Origin: an uncultured Candidatus Saccharibacteria bacterium
Lineage (GTDB): Bacteria; Patescibacteriota; Saccharimonadia; Saccharimonadales; Saccharimonadaceae
Length of the DNA stretch: 64,000 nucleotides
Direction: 5' to 3'
NCBI GenBank assembly: GCA_937889535.1
Contig: CALBZW010000018.1
Coordinates: 1-64,000 of the forward strand
Below, piece after piece: positions 1 through 5,812 of this stretch. The translations under genes and the position numbers were made by a program. Position 1 is the first letter of the stretch. Each line of letters starts with the position of its first letter. Under the pieces are notes generated by a model, which did no database searches, was not told the origin of the DNA, and saw nothing but the letters and a program-made list of their open reading frames with translations.

Positions 1-443
1 CCCCATTTGCACCCCTGTTCTCCTGTTCCTAGAAGTTGATTTTTAACAACGCTCTCATACAGCGTTTCTCCGCTTTGCGTGATAGCATATGGTAGAAATA
101 CCTGCTCCGGCTTAACCATCTGGGTTTCTATGATGGCGAGCTGTGCCTCGACCCAGTCCTTGATGATGCGCCAAGCTACACGCTTGGCCTGCTCTGGCGT
201 TTTATATCGCGTCTCTACTCCACGCTGGCCACGCAGTACAGTCAAAACTTTCTCTGGGGCGATTGGCAGCTGAAAACCGACTTCATTGCCATTAACTAGC
301 ATTTTGAAGCTGACTGCCGACACCTCGCCCTCGTTGTCATATTCCGAGAGAATTGCCTTTGCGCCAGCTTTAGCTAACATTTTCTGGATTTCTCCGACAG
401 TCCGATCAGTTGAGATTTTAGTTGTATAGTTTAACAATGGCAT
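1..443 (-). CDS. hypothetical phage-like protein (3' end outside window)
   Basis: Open reading frame of 147 codons read from the ATG at 443 down to base 1 without a stop, so the C-terminus lies outside the window. It begins MPLLNYTTKISTDRTVGEIQ and is a soluble mixed alpha/beta sequence with no signal peptide or membrane segment. It starts 5 nt after the stop of the upstream gene and is therefore probably translationally coupled in the same early-gene operon as RecT and the exonuclease. I do not recognise a family. The position suggests a phage accessory or nucleic-acid protein, which is inference. Confidence 0.7.
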   Translation of the reverse strand, partial: MPLLNYTTKISTDRTVGEIQKMLAKAGAKAILSEYDNEGEVSAVSFKMLVNGNEVGFQLPIAPEKVLTVLRGQRGVETRYKTPEQAKRVAWRIIKDWVEAQLAIIETQMVKPEQVFLPYAITQSGETLYESVVKNQLLGTGEQGCKW

Positions 444-448
444 ATCTA

Positions 449-1021
449 CTATTCCACTCCCAAATAAATCTTCCATTCTTTTGGATGAGCCTTAATAGAG
501 GCTTCGGCGTCTTCTCTGGTGGCAAAGGGCAATGTACCATCAAATCCAAAGTTTGAGGTGACGTCCAGACCTTCATTTAATCTTGGGTCAAAGTAGACAG
601 TCCAATATTCCCAATTATTCTTCTTTGACGGCTTAAACTGTTTCGTATCCCGCTCCAGAATTACTTTGGCTTTGCGACGAGCCAGCTTTCTCTCTGCTTC
701 TTCCTTAGTCAAAACAATGTCGCCAACGGCACGTCTCTCTATTTGACCGGCACCATCAATCCATCGCATTTTCATGACGAGAGAGCCGCAAACTTCATAA
801 CACTCGTCGCCAACCTCCAAATCATCTACCGTCTTCGTGGTGCTTACAGTACTAAGTTCTGGCGCCACTTCATACTCTTTCATGAGCGTCTCTAATGGAA
901 TCGTATCGATTTTTCCATTTCCGTGTTTGAGATATATGGTCACCTTTTGTTTGATGCGATCGGCGTAAGTGCTATCAACGTCGCATAGTTCACCCGTTGC
1001 CTTATTTTTAATCTTAGTCAT
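449..1021 (-). CDS. hypothetical phage-like protein, 190 aa
   Basis: Soluble 190-residue protein with no recognised domain. The middle (about residues 65-125) is acidic then strongly basic (KEEAERKLARRKAKVILER). The C-terminal third ends in a 'FATREDAEASIKAHPKEWKIYLG' type pattern, often seen at the ends of small phage proteins where an aromatic strand follows a short helix. Its start overlaps the upstream gene's stop by 8 nt, so it sits inside the operon. The function is unknown and the phage assignment rests on context. Confidence 0.7.
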   Translation of the reverse strand: MTKIKNKATGELCDVDSTYADRIKQKVTIYLKHGNGKIDTIPLETLMKEYEVAPELSTVSTTKTVDDLEVGDECYEVCGSLVMKMRWIDGAGQIERRAVGDIVLTKEEAERKLARRKAKVILERDTKQFKPSKKNNWEYWTVYFDPRLNEGLDVTSNFGFDGTLPFATREDAEASIKAHPKEWKIYLGVE

Positions 1022-1199
1022 TTTCCTCCTTTATTTGCTCATGGCTTATCTTTTCGCAAAACTCAATTTTCTTGTAATCGAAACAGGCCCTAATCTCAGC
1101 TTCGTCGATAGCCTTAGTGACTAATATGGCCATTCCCGCTCCAATTACGATTGCTAAGATAGAAGCCCCTATTAAAATCAGTTTTTCTAAAAATCTCAT
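1014..1199 (-). CDS. small single-pass membrane protein, 61 aa
   Basis: 61 residues with one strong membrane segment at about residues 6-28 (LILIGASILAIVIGAGMAIL), followed by a charged tail with two cysteines (RACFDYKKIEFCEK). It overlaps both neighbouring genes by a few bases, as expected for a compact co-transcribed phage operon. Holin-like, anchor or accessory roles are possible, but nothing in the sequence decides between them. Confidence 0.65.
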   Translation of the reverse strand: MRFLEKLILIGASILAIVIGAGMAILVTKAIDEAEIRACFDYKKIEFCEKISHEQIKEEND

Positions 1200-1432
1200 G
1201 CTCCTCCTAAAAATGCTCTCAGCCCATCTAGATCGTCTTGCGGCAGCCTTCGACTCTTTAGCTTATGCGTTGTTATTGTTTTTATCTCCAAGTCTTCAAT
1301 CGAAACGTTGGTCGCACCAGTTGGCGCATTTTGCGTAACGCAATATAATACTCCTGCCGGATTGATGAATTCTTTTATTTTTACGACCGTACCGCCAGCC
1401 ATTTTAAATACAACTTTGAAGCGTTTCTTCAT
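1196..1432 (-). CDS. hypothetical protein, 78 aa
   Basis: Small basic protein beginning MKKRFKVVFKMAGGTVVKIKEF. The alternating hydrophobic pattern suggests a small beta-rich fold in the N-terminal half and a helix at the C-terminus. It overlaps its neighbours by 4 nt on each side, so it is part of the same operon. No family is recognised. Confidence 0.6.
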   Translation of the reverse strand: MKKRFKVVFKMAGGTVVKIKEFINPAGVLYCVTQNAPTGATNVSIEDLEIKTITTHKLKSRRLPQDDLDGLRAFLGGA

Positions 1433-1872
1433 CGCGAGCCTCCAATAATCATTGCGACAATTAGCCCCAGAACTACAACGCCAATCATTCCAAGCGCGAT
1501 AATACCAAGACTTTGAGCGGATTTTTCTGCCTCCCCGTCTAGCTGATTACTAATAGTAGGAATTTTAGGCTTAAGCATTTTGGGGGCAAAAATTGGCTTT
1601 GGTCCAAAGTCCTCAAACGGTAATCCACTTTGTTTGGCGATGACGATTATTGGCTGGCGACGATTCTTTAAGGCTTCCGCATCGATTCGATATTCGTGAA
1701 AGTTTTTGCTACGGCGCACCTTGCGAACCGTACTTTCGCTGACCGAATGCCGCTTGGCAATTTTTACTATCGACAATCCCTTTTTCGTATCATCCTTAAT
1801 TGCCTGGAAACGGTCAATCGTAATGCGATTATGTATTCCCATGCGTAGCTTAACTTTCTTCGCACTGCTCAT
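1429..1872 (-). CDS. membrane-anchored helix-turn-helix protein
   Basis: 147 residues if translation starts at the ATG at 1872, chosen because a GAGG ribosome site lies 4-8 nt upstream. The frame stays open to 2004, but that extension runs through a terminator-like hairpin. Residues about 15-50 form a resolvase/homeodomain-like HTH (KGLSIVKIAKRHSVSESTVRKV). The last 25 residues are a membrane segment (IIALGMIGVVVLGLIVAMII) followed by GGSR. A DNA-binding domain tethered to the membrane by its C-terminus is unusual. It could be a regulator or a replication/partition anchor of the element; the role is inference. Confidence 0.65.
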   Translation of the reverse strand: MSSAKKVKLRMGIHNRITIDRFQAIKDDTKKGLSIVKIAKRHSVSESTVRKVRRSKNFHEYRIDAEALKNRRQPIIVIAKQSGLPFEDFGPKPIFAPKMLKPKIPTISNQLDGEAEKSAQSLGIIALGMIGVVVLGLIVAMIIGGSR

Positions 1873-1896
1873 TTTACCTCTCTTATTTTTAATACC

Positions 1897-1937
1897 TAAA
1901 AAGACGCCTCTCCCCCTCGCAGTCCGGGAGAGACGCC
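1897..1937 (-). terminator. rho-independent terminator or attenuator
   Basis: On the minus strand GGCGTCTCTCCC pairs with GGGAGAGGCGTC over 12 positions (two G-U), with a 10-nt loop and then TTTTT. It ends only about 25 nt before the start codon of the HTH gene and about 110 nt after the stop of the 67-aa gene. It can therefore end the upstream transcript or act as an attenuator for the HTH gene. Confidence 0.7.
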
Positions 1938-2011
1938 CTAGTGAGACGCCAAATATTAGCGTATATAACGAATTTGGAGGTATCATTATTTTGGCTCTTG
2001 GCATCTCGCTA

Positions 2012-2038
2012 GGATTCGGAGACTAACTCCCCGAATCT
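2012..2038. repeat. short inverted repeat
   Basis: GATTCGG and CCGAATC form a perfect 7-bp inverted repeat with a short loop, just downstream of the 67-aa gene. No T-tract follows in either direction, so I do not call it a terminator. A protein-binding site or an RNA processing hairpin is possible. Confidence 0.4.
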
Positions 2039-2044
2039 AAAACT

Positions 2045-2248
2045 TTATTTCTTCTTCAAAGTCAGGAAACCGTTGCGCGGATTCTCTACTACCACACGGT
2101 CTTCAGGAACATCGCAGGGTTCACCCTTTGCGTTATTTTCGTTTTTCGCGAAGAAGTAGATCGTTTGGCGTTTGCCGCCACGCAAAGTAACTTCGGATTT
2201 TCGCAGATAATATTTACTCCCCTTGCTATTCGTATGTGAATACGCCAT
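2045..2248 (-). CDS. conserved small basic protein, 67 aa
   Basis: 67-residue protein MAYSHTNSKGSKYYLRKSEV... ending ENPRNGFLTLKKK. From memory it resembles a family of very small patescibacterial proteins with a 'SKGxKYYL...VTLRGGKxQTIYxF' core that are annotated only as hypothetical. It has no cysteine or membrane segment. It lies between the tRNA cluster and the terminator at 1897-1937. The function is unknown, but presence in an otherwise phage-like block suggests either host cargo or a phage copy of a host gene. Confidence 0.7.
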   Translation of the reverse strand: MAYSHTNSKGSKYYLRKSEVTLRGGKRQTIYFFAKNENNAKGEPCDVPEDRVVVENPRNGFLTLKKK

Positions 2249-2280
2249 TTTACCTCACTTATGTTTAATGATTTTCTTGG

Positions 2281-2366
2281 TGCTGGAACTAGGATTCGAA
2301 CCTAGGAAGTCCATATGGACGGCAGGTTTACAGCCTGCTGCGGTTGCCCTCTGCGCTATTCCAGCA
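2281..2366 (-). tRNA. tRNA-Tyr (GTA)
   Basis: Full cloverleaf: acceptor TGCTGGA/TCCAGCA, anticodon stem GCAGG/CCTGC with loop CTGTAAA (anticodon GTA), a long variable arm GTCCATATGGAC as expected for bacterial Tyr, and T-arm CTAGG-TTCGAAT-CCTAG. CCA is not encoded. It lies inside the phage-like operon, first of three RNA structures after the exonuclease gene in map order (last in transcription). Confidence 0.95.
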
Positions 2367-2448
2367 TGTTGATCAGACCGACCGGAGGACTTTATGACGA
2401 CTTACCTTTACCCGGTTTATGCCATTTTCTGGTCTGATCTGCGCGCGT

Positions 2449-2521
2449 CACGACGACGGGATTCGAACCCGTATCCACTTAAGCACTTACGCTGCCGCTT
2501 TTCCCATTAAGCTACGTCGTG
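2449..2521 (-). tRNA. tRNA-like gene, anticodon not assignable
   Basis: 73 nt with a perfect 7-bp acceptor CACGACG/CGTCGTG, D-arm GCTT/AAGC and a standard T-arm ACGGG-TTCGAAT-CCCGT. The anticodon arm does not form five regular pairs. The best fit is GGCA/TGCT around loop GCGTAAG, which lacks U33. It is either a degenerate phage tRNA, a tRNA mimic or a tRNA with an unusual anticodon arm. A covariance search would decide. Confidence 0.6.
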
Positions 2522-2529
2522 GGAGAGTT

Positions 2530-2616
2530 GGTGGCACGGACTTGGATTGTGCGGAGGTAGCAAACCGCACAATCCTCGACTAACAGATTTTCCTGAATCT
2601 CACCGTTAGCGCCACC
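2530..2616 (-). ncRNA. tRNA-sized structured RNA of unknown type
   Basis: 87 nt closed by GGTGGCG/TGCCACC (last pair G-U). It contains CTAAC/GTTAG enclosing AGATT/AATCT, and a perfect 11-bp hairpin GGATTGTGCGG/CCGCACAATCC. The length matches a class II tRNA, but there is no TTCRA T-loop and no D-arm. It begins 8 nt after the exonuclease stop codon and is followed by the two tRNA genes on the same strand. It may be a decayed Leu/Ser tRNA or a tRNA-like RNA; its identity is not established. Confidence 0.5.
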
Positions 2617-2624
2617 ATGTTTTG

Positions 2625-3359
2625 TTAAGCTTCTTCGCTTATCTTTGCGATGCCAGCTAGCAATATCGCAATATCTTTCGCTAGCTTTGCCTGCCGCTCG
2701 ACCATCGCTCTCTGTTCGGCAATATCCTCCTCTATCTCAGAACGCTGTACTGTAATAACGTAATGCGTAAACGACGGTAACACGATGCGTGGGTCGTAGA
2801 GTGAATAATACAACACCTCGAGATCGGGATTAACGACAAAAGCTTGTTTGACTTGCTGTCGATGCTCTTCGGCCACGCTGTCAATGCCACGATATTCTCC
2901 AACCCTCTCCGGAAACAGCTCCTCGAAGCGGTCGGGGATTAACCCGAGCGCCCAGAGGTCACAGAGTATCAGATATAGGTGTTCAGCCGTGTCGAGCGAT
3001 TTACATTCAATTGCCCAAGTCGGCCGGTCGCCATCTTCCGAAGCGTCAGGCGAATACCCGAGCATTCCATCATCCGCTTTCCACATACCGCAATGAATCT
3101 TAGCGTTTTTGAGTTTCATGGCTTCGACGCATAATTCAGCATTCTCGTCTTCAAGTAATGTTCCACGTTGCATGGGGCGCATTTCTTCTAGTCCATACGA
3201 AACATAGTCTGAGACAAGCTTCCAAAGCCCGATCGGTTGTTTACCGGTTTTGCCTTTACGCGTAAGCGGTTTGATCTCCTTAACTCGCGTACCAGTAATC
3301 AACCCGCTTCTCGCCTCAAACCATTCCTCGCTGCGCTGGTCGACGTTAATGATTTTCAT
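2625..3359 (-). CDS. YqaJ / lambda-type exonuclease
   Basis: 244-residue nuclease that would resect double-stranded DNA 5'-3' to make single strands for RecT. Family features: N-terminal QRSEEWFEARSGLITGTR (the QxSxEWxxxR signature of YqaJ proteins), then YSPDASEDG and the catalytic ECKS (E-x-K) at about residues 122-126. The length fits the family. It overlaps the recT gene by 14 nt, the classic two-component phage recombination arrangement. tRNA-like genes follow immediately. Confidence 0.88.
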   Translation of the reverse strand: MKIINVDQRSEEWFEARSGLITGTRVKEIKPLTRKGKTGKQPIGLWKLVSDYVSYGLEEMRPMQRGTLLEDENAELCVEAMKLKNAKIHCGMWKADDGMLGYSPDASEDGDRPTWAIECKSLDTAEHLYLILCDLWALGLIPDRFEELFPERVGEYRGIDSVAEEHRQQVKQAFVVNPDLEVLYYSLYDPRIVLPSFTHYVITVQRSEIEEDIAEQRAMVERQAKLAKDIAILLAGIAKISEEA

Positions 3360-4071
3360 CTACGACCTCCGCTTCGACAGTCTCGGTCATCGACTTCAAC
3401 TTCTCCAATTTCTTTGCCCGACCTTCCGCCTCATCGTGCTCATGTACGTCGCTTTCGGATTGGCTATATTCTTCGGAGTAATCACCGATACCGACAACCG
3501 AACTTAATACTTCCGGAATGTATGTATGAATGATTTGACTAAGCACGCCATAACGTAATTTACGCTTACGATTTGCTCCAGCTCGCCAACCGAATTTAAG
3601 GTAACCTTTACTATCCTTGGTGAAGCCAGATAGCTCGGCGTCCTCGAAAGTGAACGTATCGGTGATGGTTTCTCCGGTTTTTGGATTGTAGACTGTAGCC
3701 GTGCAGTGTTCGTTATCTTCATCAAACTGCTTGATACGCCAGCCTGCGCGTCGGATAGCCGAAGGCGTTGCTTTACCTTGAAGGTTTAACTTTCCACCTA
3801 CAAAATATAAATCATGAATTGCCTCAAATGGTGTCATACCCATTTCTCTGCCAGCTGATATCATTACCATAACTTGCTCGACGTTGTTAATGTCTTTTGG
3901 AAGAGCATTACTTTTGATGAGATCCTTTGCGATAATACGAGTTTGTTCGTATTCGACTGGATTCATGATGCCCGTGGTAGTTTGCTTGACTGCCATCGTC
4001 AAATCGCGTCTGTCTTGGTCGGTTAGCACGCTTTTTTGGGTGGATTCTTCCTTTTTGGTTTCGTCTGCCAC
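3346..4071 (-). CDS. recT: RecT-family ssDNA-annealing protein
   Basis: 241 residues. Anneals complementary single strands during phage recombination. The core motifs of phage RecT/Bet proteins are present: MISAGREMGMTPFEAIHDLYFVGGKLNLQGKA at about residues 70-100, then GWRIKQFDEDN and the YNPKTGETITDTFTFEDAE strand region, and a C-terminal acidic tail that probably binds SSB. It is coupled to the exonuclease gene by overlap and begins 1 nt after the upstream gene's stop. The partner exonuclease makes the assignment firm. Confidence 0.88.
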   Translation of the reverse strand: MADETKKEESTQKSVLTDQDRRDLTMAVKQTTTGIMNPVEYEQTRIIAKDLIKSNALPKDINNVEQVMVMISAGREMGMTPFEAIHDLYFVGGKLNLQGKATPSAIRRAGWRIKQFDEDNEHCTATVYNPKTGETITDTFTFEDAELSGFTKDSKGYLKFGWRAGANRKRKLRYGVLSQIIHTYIPEVLSSVVGIGDYSEEYSQSESDVHEHDEAEGRAKKLEKLKSMTETVEAEVVDENH

Positions 4072-4072
4072 T

Positions 4073-4369
4073 TTAATACCCTCCTCTCACGGCCGCTACG
4101 GTTGCGGCTTGTAAGTCGCGCATAGCTTCTTCTCGCGCTGTCGGCTCATTATTATCTTCTTCGAGTTCTGCCTCGATTGCGATATTGAGATCGTTTAGTT
4201 CTTCGGCGGTTAGTTCGGCGAATCGATCGACGACTCCGCCGATCCGTTCCGTAAACTCGTCCTCGAATCGATCTAACGCGTCAATGAAATCGTCGCGTGT
4301 CTCGAACTTATCCCCCTTGAAGAATTTAGCCAATGATTCTTCGATCAAATCCTCATAATGTATACTCAT
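4073..4369 (-). CDS. hypothetical acidic protein, 98 aa
   Basis: Read from the ATG at 4369 (MSIHYEDLIEESLAKF); an in-frame start at 4393 is possible, but a GGAAAGGAC ribosome site fits the inner start better. It is strongly acidic and helical (ELTAEELNDLNIAIEAELEEDNNE), with no recognised domain. It lies immediately upstream of recT, in the place where phage operons often carry small SSB-like, anti-host or nuclease-inhibitor proteins. The function is unknown. Confidence 0.65.
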   Translation of the reverse strand: MSIHYEDLIEESLAKFFKGDKFETRDDFIDALDRFEDEFTERIGGVVDRFAELTAEELNDLNIAIEAELEEDNNEPTAREEAMRDLQAATVAAVRGGY

Positions 4370-4463
4370 ATTTCCCAGTCCTTTCCCGGTCATGAGTTCA
4401 ACCGGACGAGCCTCGACCGGGAGGGAGGTTCATCCGACAGAACTCACGACGTAAAGTTATTTA

Positions 4464-4640
4464 TTATTTACAAACATAATCTCGGTCGTCACCATAAGAA
4501 GTGCCAGTCGAGACCCATGTACATTCATTAGCGATAGCATAGAGACGGAGATCATACGCGCGCTTGAGATTTATTACTACTCCAAGCAGGACGACGATGA
4601 TTCCAGCAAGTATGCCAATCGCTAGGTTCTTTTTGTCCAT
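4464..4640 (-). CDS. small membrane protein, 58 aa
   Basis: Starts MDKKNLAIGILAGIIVVLLG and ends DDRDYVCK before TAA. One membrane segment (residues about 6-23) is followed by a short outward tail holding two cysteines that could pair. An AAAGGA ribosome site lies 8 nt upstream of the ATG. The frame competes with a longer ORF at 4552-4764, but ribosome site, membrane topology and composition favour this one. It is probably the first gene of the phage-like operon. Confidence 0.7.
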   Translation of the reverse strand: MDKKNLAIGILAGIIVVLLGVVINLKRAYDLRLYAIANECTWVSTGTSYGDDRDYVCK

Positions 4641-4839
4641 TTTTTGTTTCCTTTATAGTTTCTTTGCGTTTATCGTCTCGACGGTAAGCATAGACGCGAA
4701 AAGGCAACAATATTAGCTTAGGAGGCAAATAAAAGCCTTCCCGCAGCGTAATGACTATGCCCACCGCTGAGACGACACTACAAAAATGTGAGCGAAGACG
4801 CGCCTGTCTGCCATGGGCTCAAAAACAAACTATTAGCCC

Positions 4840-4946
4840 GGCTCCATAGACACGCCTTCACTTGAATAAAATTTCAAATGATTCTTTCCAAATTGTTAAA
4901 ATCCGTACTAGGGATTAACGTTTTGGCTTCTTGATTCTATGGAGCC
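4840..4946. repeat. 11-bp perfect inverted repeat, 85 nt apart
   Basis: GGCTCCATAGA at 4840-4850 and TCTATGGAGCC at 4936-4946 are perfect reverse complements. They enclose AT-rich sequence without an ORF, between the phage-like operon and the candidate small RNA. It may be an RNA closing stem, a recombinase or terminase-type binding pair, or the ends of a small element. Confidence 0.5.
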
Positions 4947-4987
4947 ATTAAGATGACTATTCGGTAGTACTAAAAGCCCCAATAGAA

Positions 4988-5060
4988 CCAAAAAACCACG
5001 ATTTCTCGTGGTTAGGCTTCTGCTTAAAATAATAAGTCTTTACTAAGTTCGTCTATTATA
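4988..5060 (-). ncRNA. candidate small RNA (promoter plus terminator unit)
   Basis: On the minus strand a TATAAT box (5055-5060) is followed about 45-50 nt later by a textbook terminator: AACCACGA-GAAA-TCGTGGTT with a TTTTTT tract ending near 4988. No ORF fits between them. The unit would give an RNA of about 60 nt. It could also be a terminated leader of the phage-like operon. It is divergent from the tRNA-Leu promoter. Confidence 0.55.
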
Positions 5061-5108
5061 ACACAGGTCTGCTGGTAGCGAAATAATTGCGTTGGGGCTA
5101 GAATGTGC

Positions 5109-5114
5109 TATAAT
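5109..5114 (+). promoter_or_regulatory. -10 box of tRNA-Leu
   Basis: TATAAT preceded by TGTGC, 8 nt upstream of the first base of tRNA-Leu. The divergent -10 box of the candidate small RNA lies about 50 bp to the left. Confidence 0.6.
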
Positions 5115-5122
5115 GATGGTAT

Positions 5123-5209
5123 GGGCGAGTGGCGGAATTGGTAGACGCGCTAGACTCAAAATCTTGTTCGAGCAATCGAGTATGGGTTCAAGTCCCATCT
5201 CGCCCACCA
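5123..5209 (+). tRNA. tRNA-Leu (CAA)
   Basis: Class II tRNA: acceptor GGGCGAG/CTCGCCC, D-arm with GGTAGAC, anticodon loop CTCAAAA (anticodon CAA), long variable arm, T-arm ATGGG-TTCAAGT-CCCAT, discriminator A and an encoded CCA at 5207-5209. It is the boundary between the phage-like block and chromosomal genes, but its 3' end points away from the phage genes. Confidence 0.95.
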
Positions 5210-5319
5210 TTCAAGTTAAAATGGGCTATTTTGACAGTTCTCTCTGCGCTTGCTGGTCTAGAGACCCGCTTCGCTTGATAGAAGCCAAACTAGCTCCATT
5301 TTAATCTTGAATGGTTTTT
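5207..5319 (+). terminator. large imperfect hairpin with T-tract after tRNA-Leu
   Basis: CCATTCAAG-TTAAAATGG-CTA on the left pairs with TAG-CCATTTTAA-CTTGAATGG on the right (single-base bulges), followed by TTTTT at 5315-5319. The left arm begins in the CCA end of the tRNA. The roughly 60-nt loop is GC-richer and has no ORF. It can terminate the tRNA transcript, but is far larger than needed. A processed RNA or a MITE-like insertion are alternatives. Confidence 0.6.
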
Positions 5320-5548
5320 GTTAGAATAGTGAAGTGGATGAATACTAATCCATGGGATCCATCGGTGGTAAATGAGGTCATGCTCCAATCGCTTGAGGCT
5401 CTCAGATAAAATAGATCGTGAAGTCGCCCTCCCAGATTGCAAGGAACAATGACGGAGGCTAGGATATCGGTTTTAGCTAAGGCGGAAATTGATAAGAGTA
5501 GGCTTCTTTGCTAGCGGGGTTTGTGTGTTTGGTATCGGCGTTCTCCTA

Positions 5549-5731
5549 GCTTTTGTCCGTAGCGGGAACGTCAATGTTAATGATGGTAGGGTGTACGCCG
5601 TCGGCTACAGCGGATACGGTCGGTCACGTACGGCTAGTTCGTCTACCAACGCCTACTACCTGAACTTCAATCCTACGGACGTCAACCCGTCAAACAACAA
5701 CCATCGTTGGTACGGTTTCCCCCTCCGCTGT
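5549..5731 (+). other. orphan Fib_succ_major-type repeat, DGR template-like
   Basis: This stretch translates as AFVRSGNVNVND...GYSGYGRSRTASSS...NFNPTDVNPSNNNHRWYGFPLRC. That is the C-terminal backbone of Saccharibacterial surface proteins with a Fib_succ_major/DUF1566-like lectin fold. Only this terminal piece is present. Upstream and downstream in the same frame there is no family sequence, so it is not an intact gene. Eleven Asn codons (AAC/AAT) cluster at positions that vary in such proteins, as expected for the adenine-rich template repeat of a diversity-generating retroelement; a C/T-rich block follows (TTTCCCCCTCCGCTG). No reverse transcriptase is in the window. A decayed gene fragment is the alternative. 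Confidence 0.5.
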
Positions 5732-5757
5732 ACTTGCCGGTTTCGGTGCCGATCTGA

Positions 5758-5788
5758 GAAAATATATAACCCCGCTAAACAGCGGGGT
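5758..5788 (-). terminator. terminator of the surface-protein operon
   Basis: CCCCGCT-GTTT-AGCGGGG on the minus strand, followed by TTATATATTTT. It lies about 25 nt after the stop of the 847-aa surface protein gene. Confidence 0.75.
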
Positions 5789-5812
5789 ATATGTCAGCAA
5801 TACTATGATACC

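Noticed and set aside
4552..4764. 70-aa ORF
   Set aside because: It overlaps the better-supported 58-aa membrane protein gene; no ribosome site and an unnatural C-terminus.
5123..5209. tRNA-Leu as the phage attachment site
   Set aside because: The phage-like genes lie on the 5' side of the tRNA, and no second copy of the tRNA 3' end is in the window.
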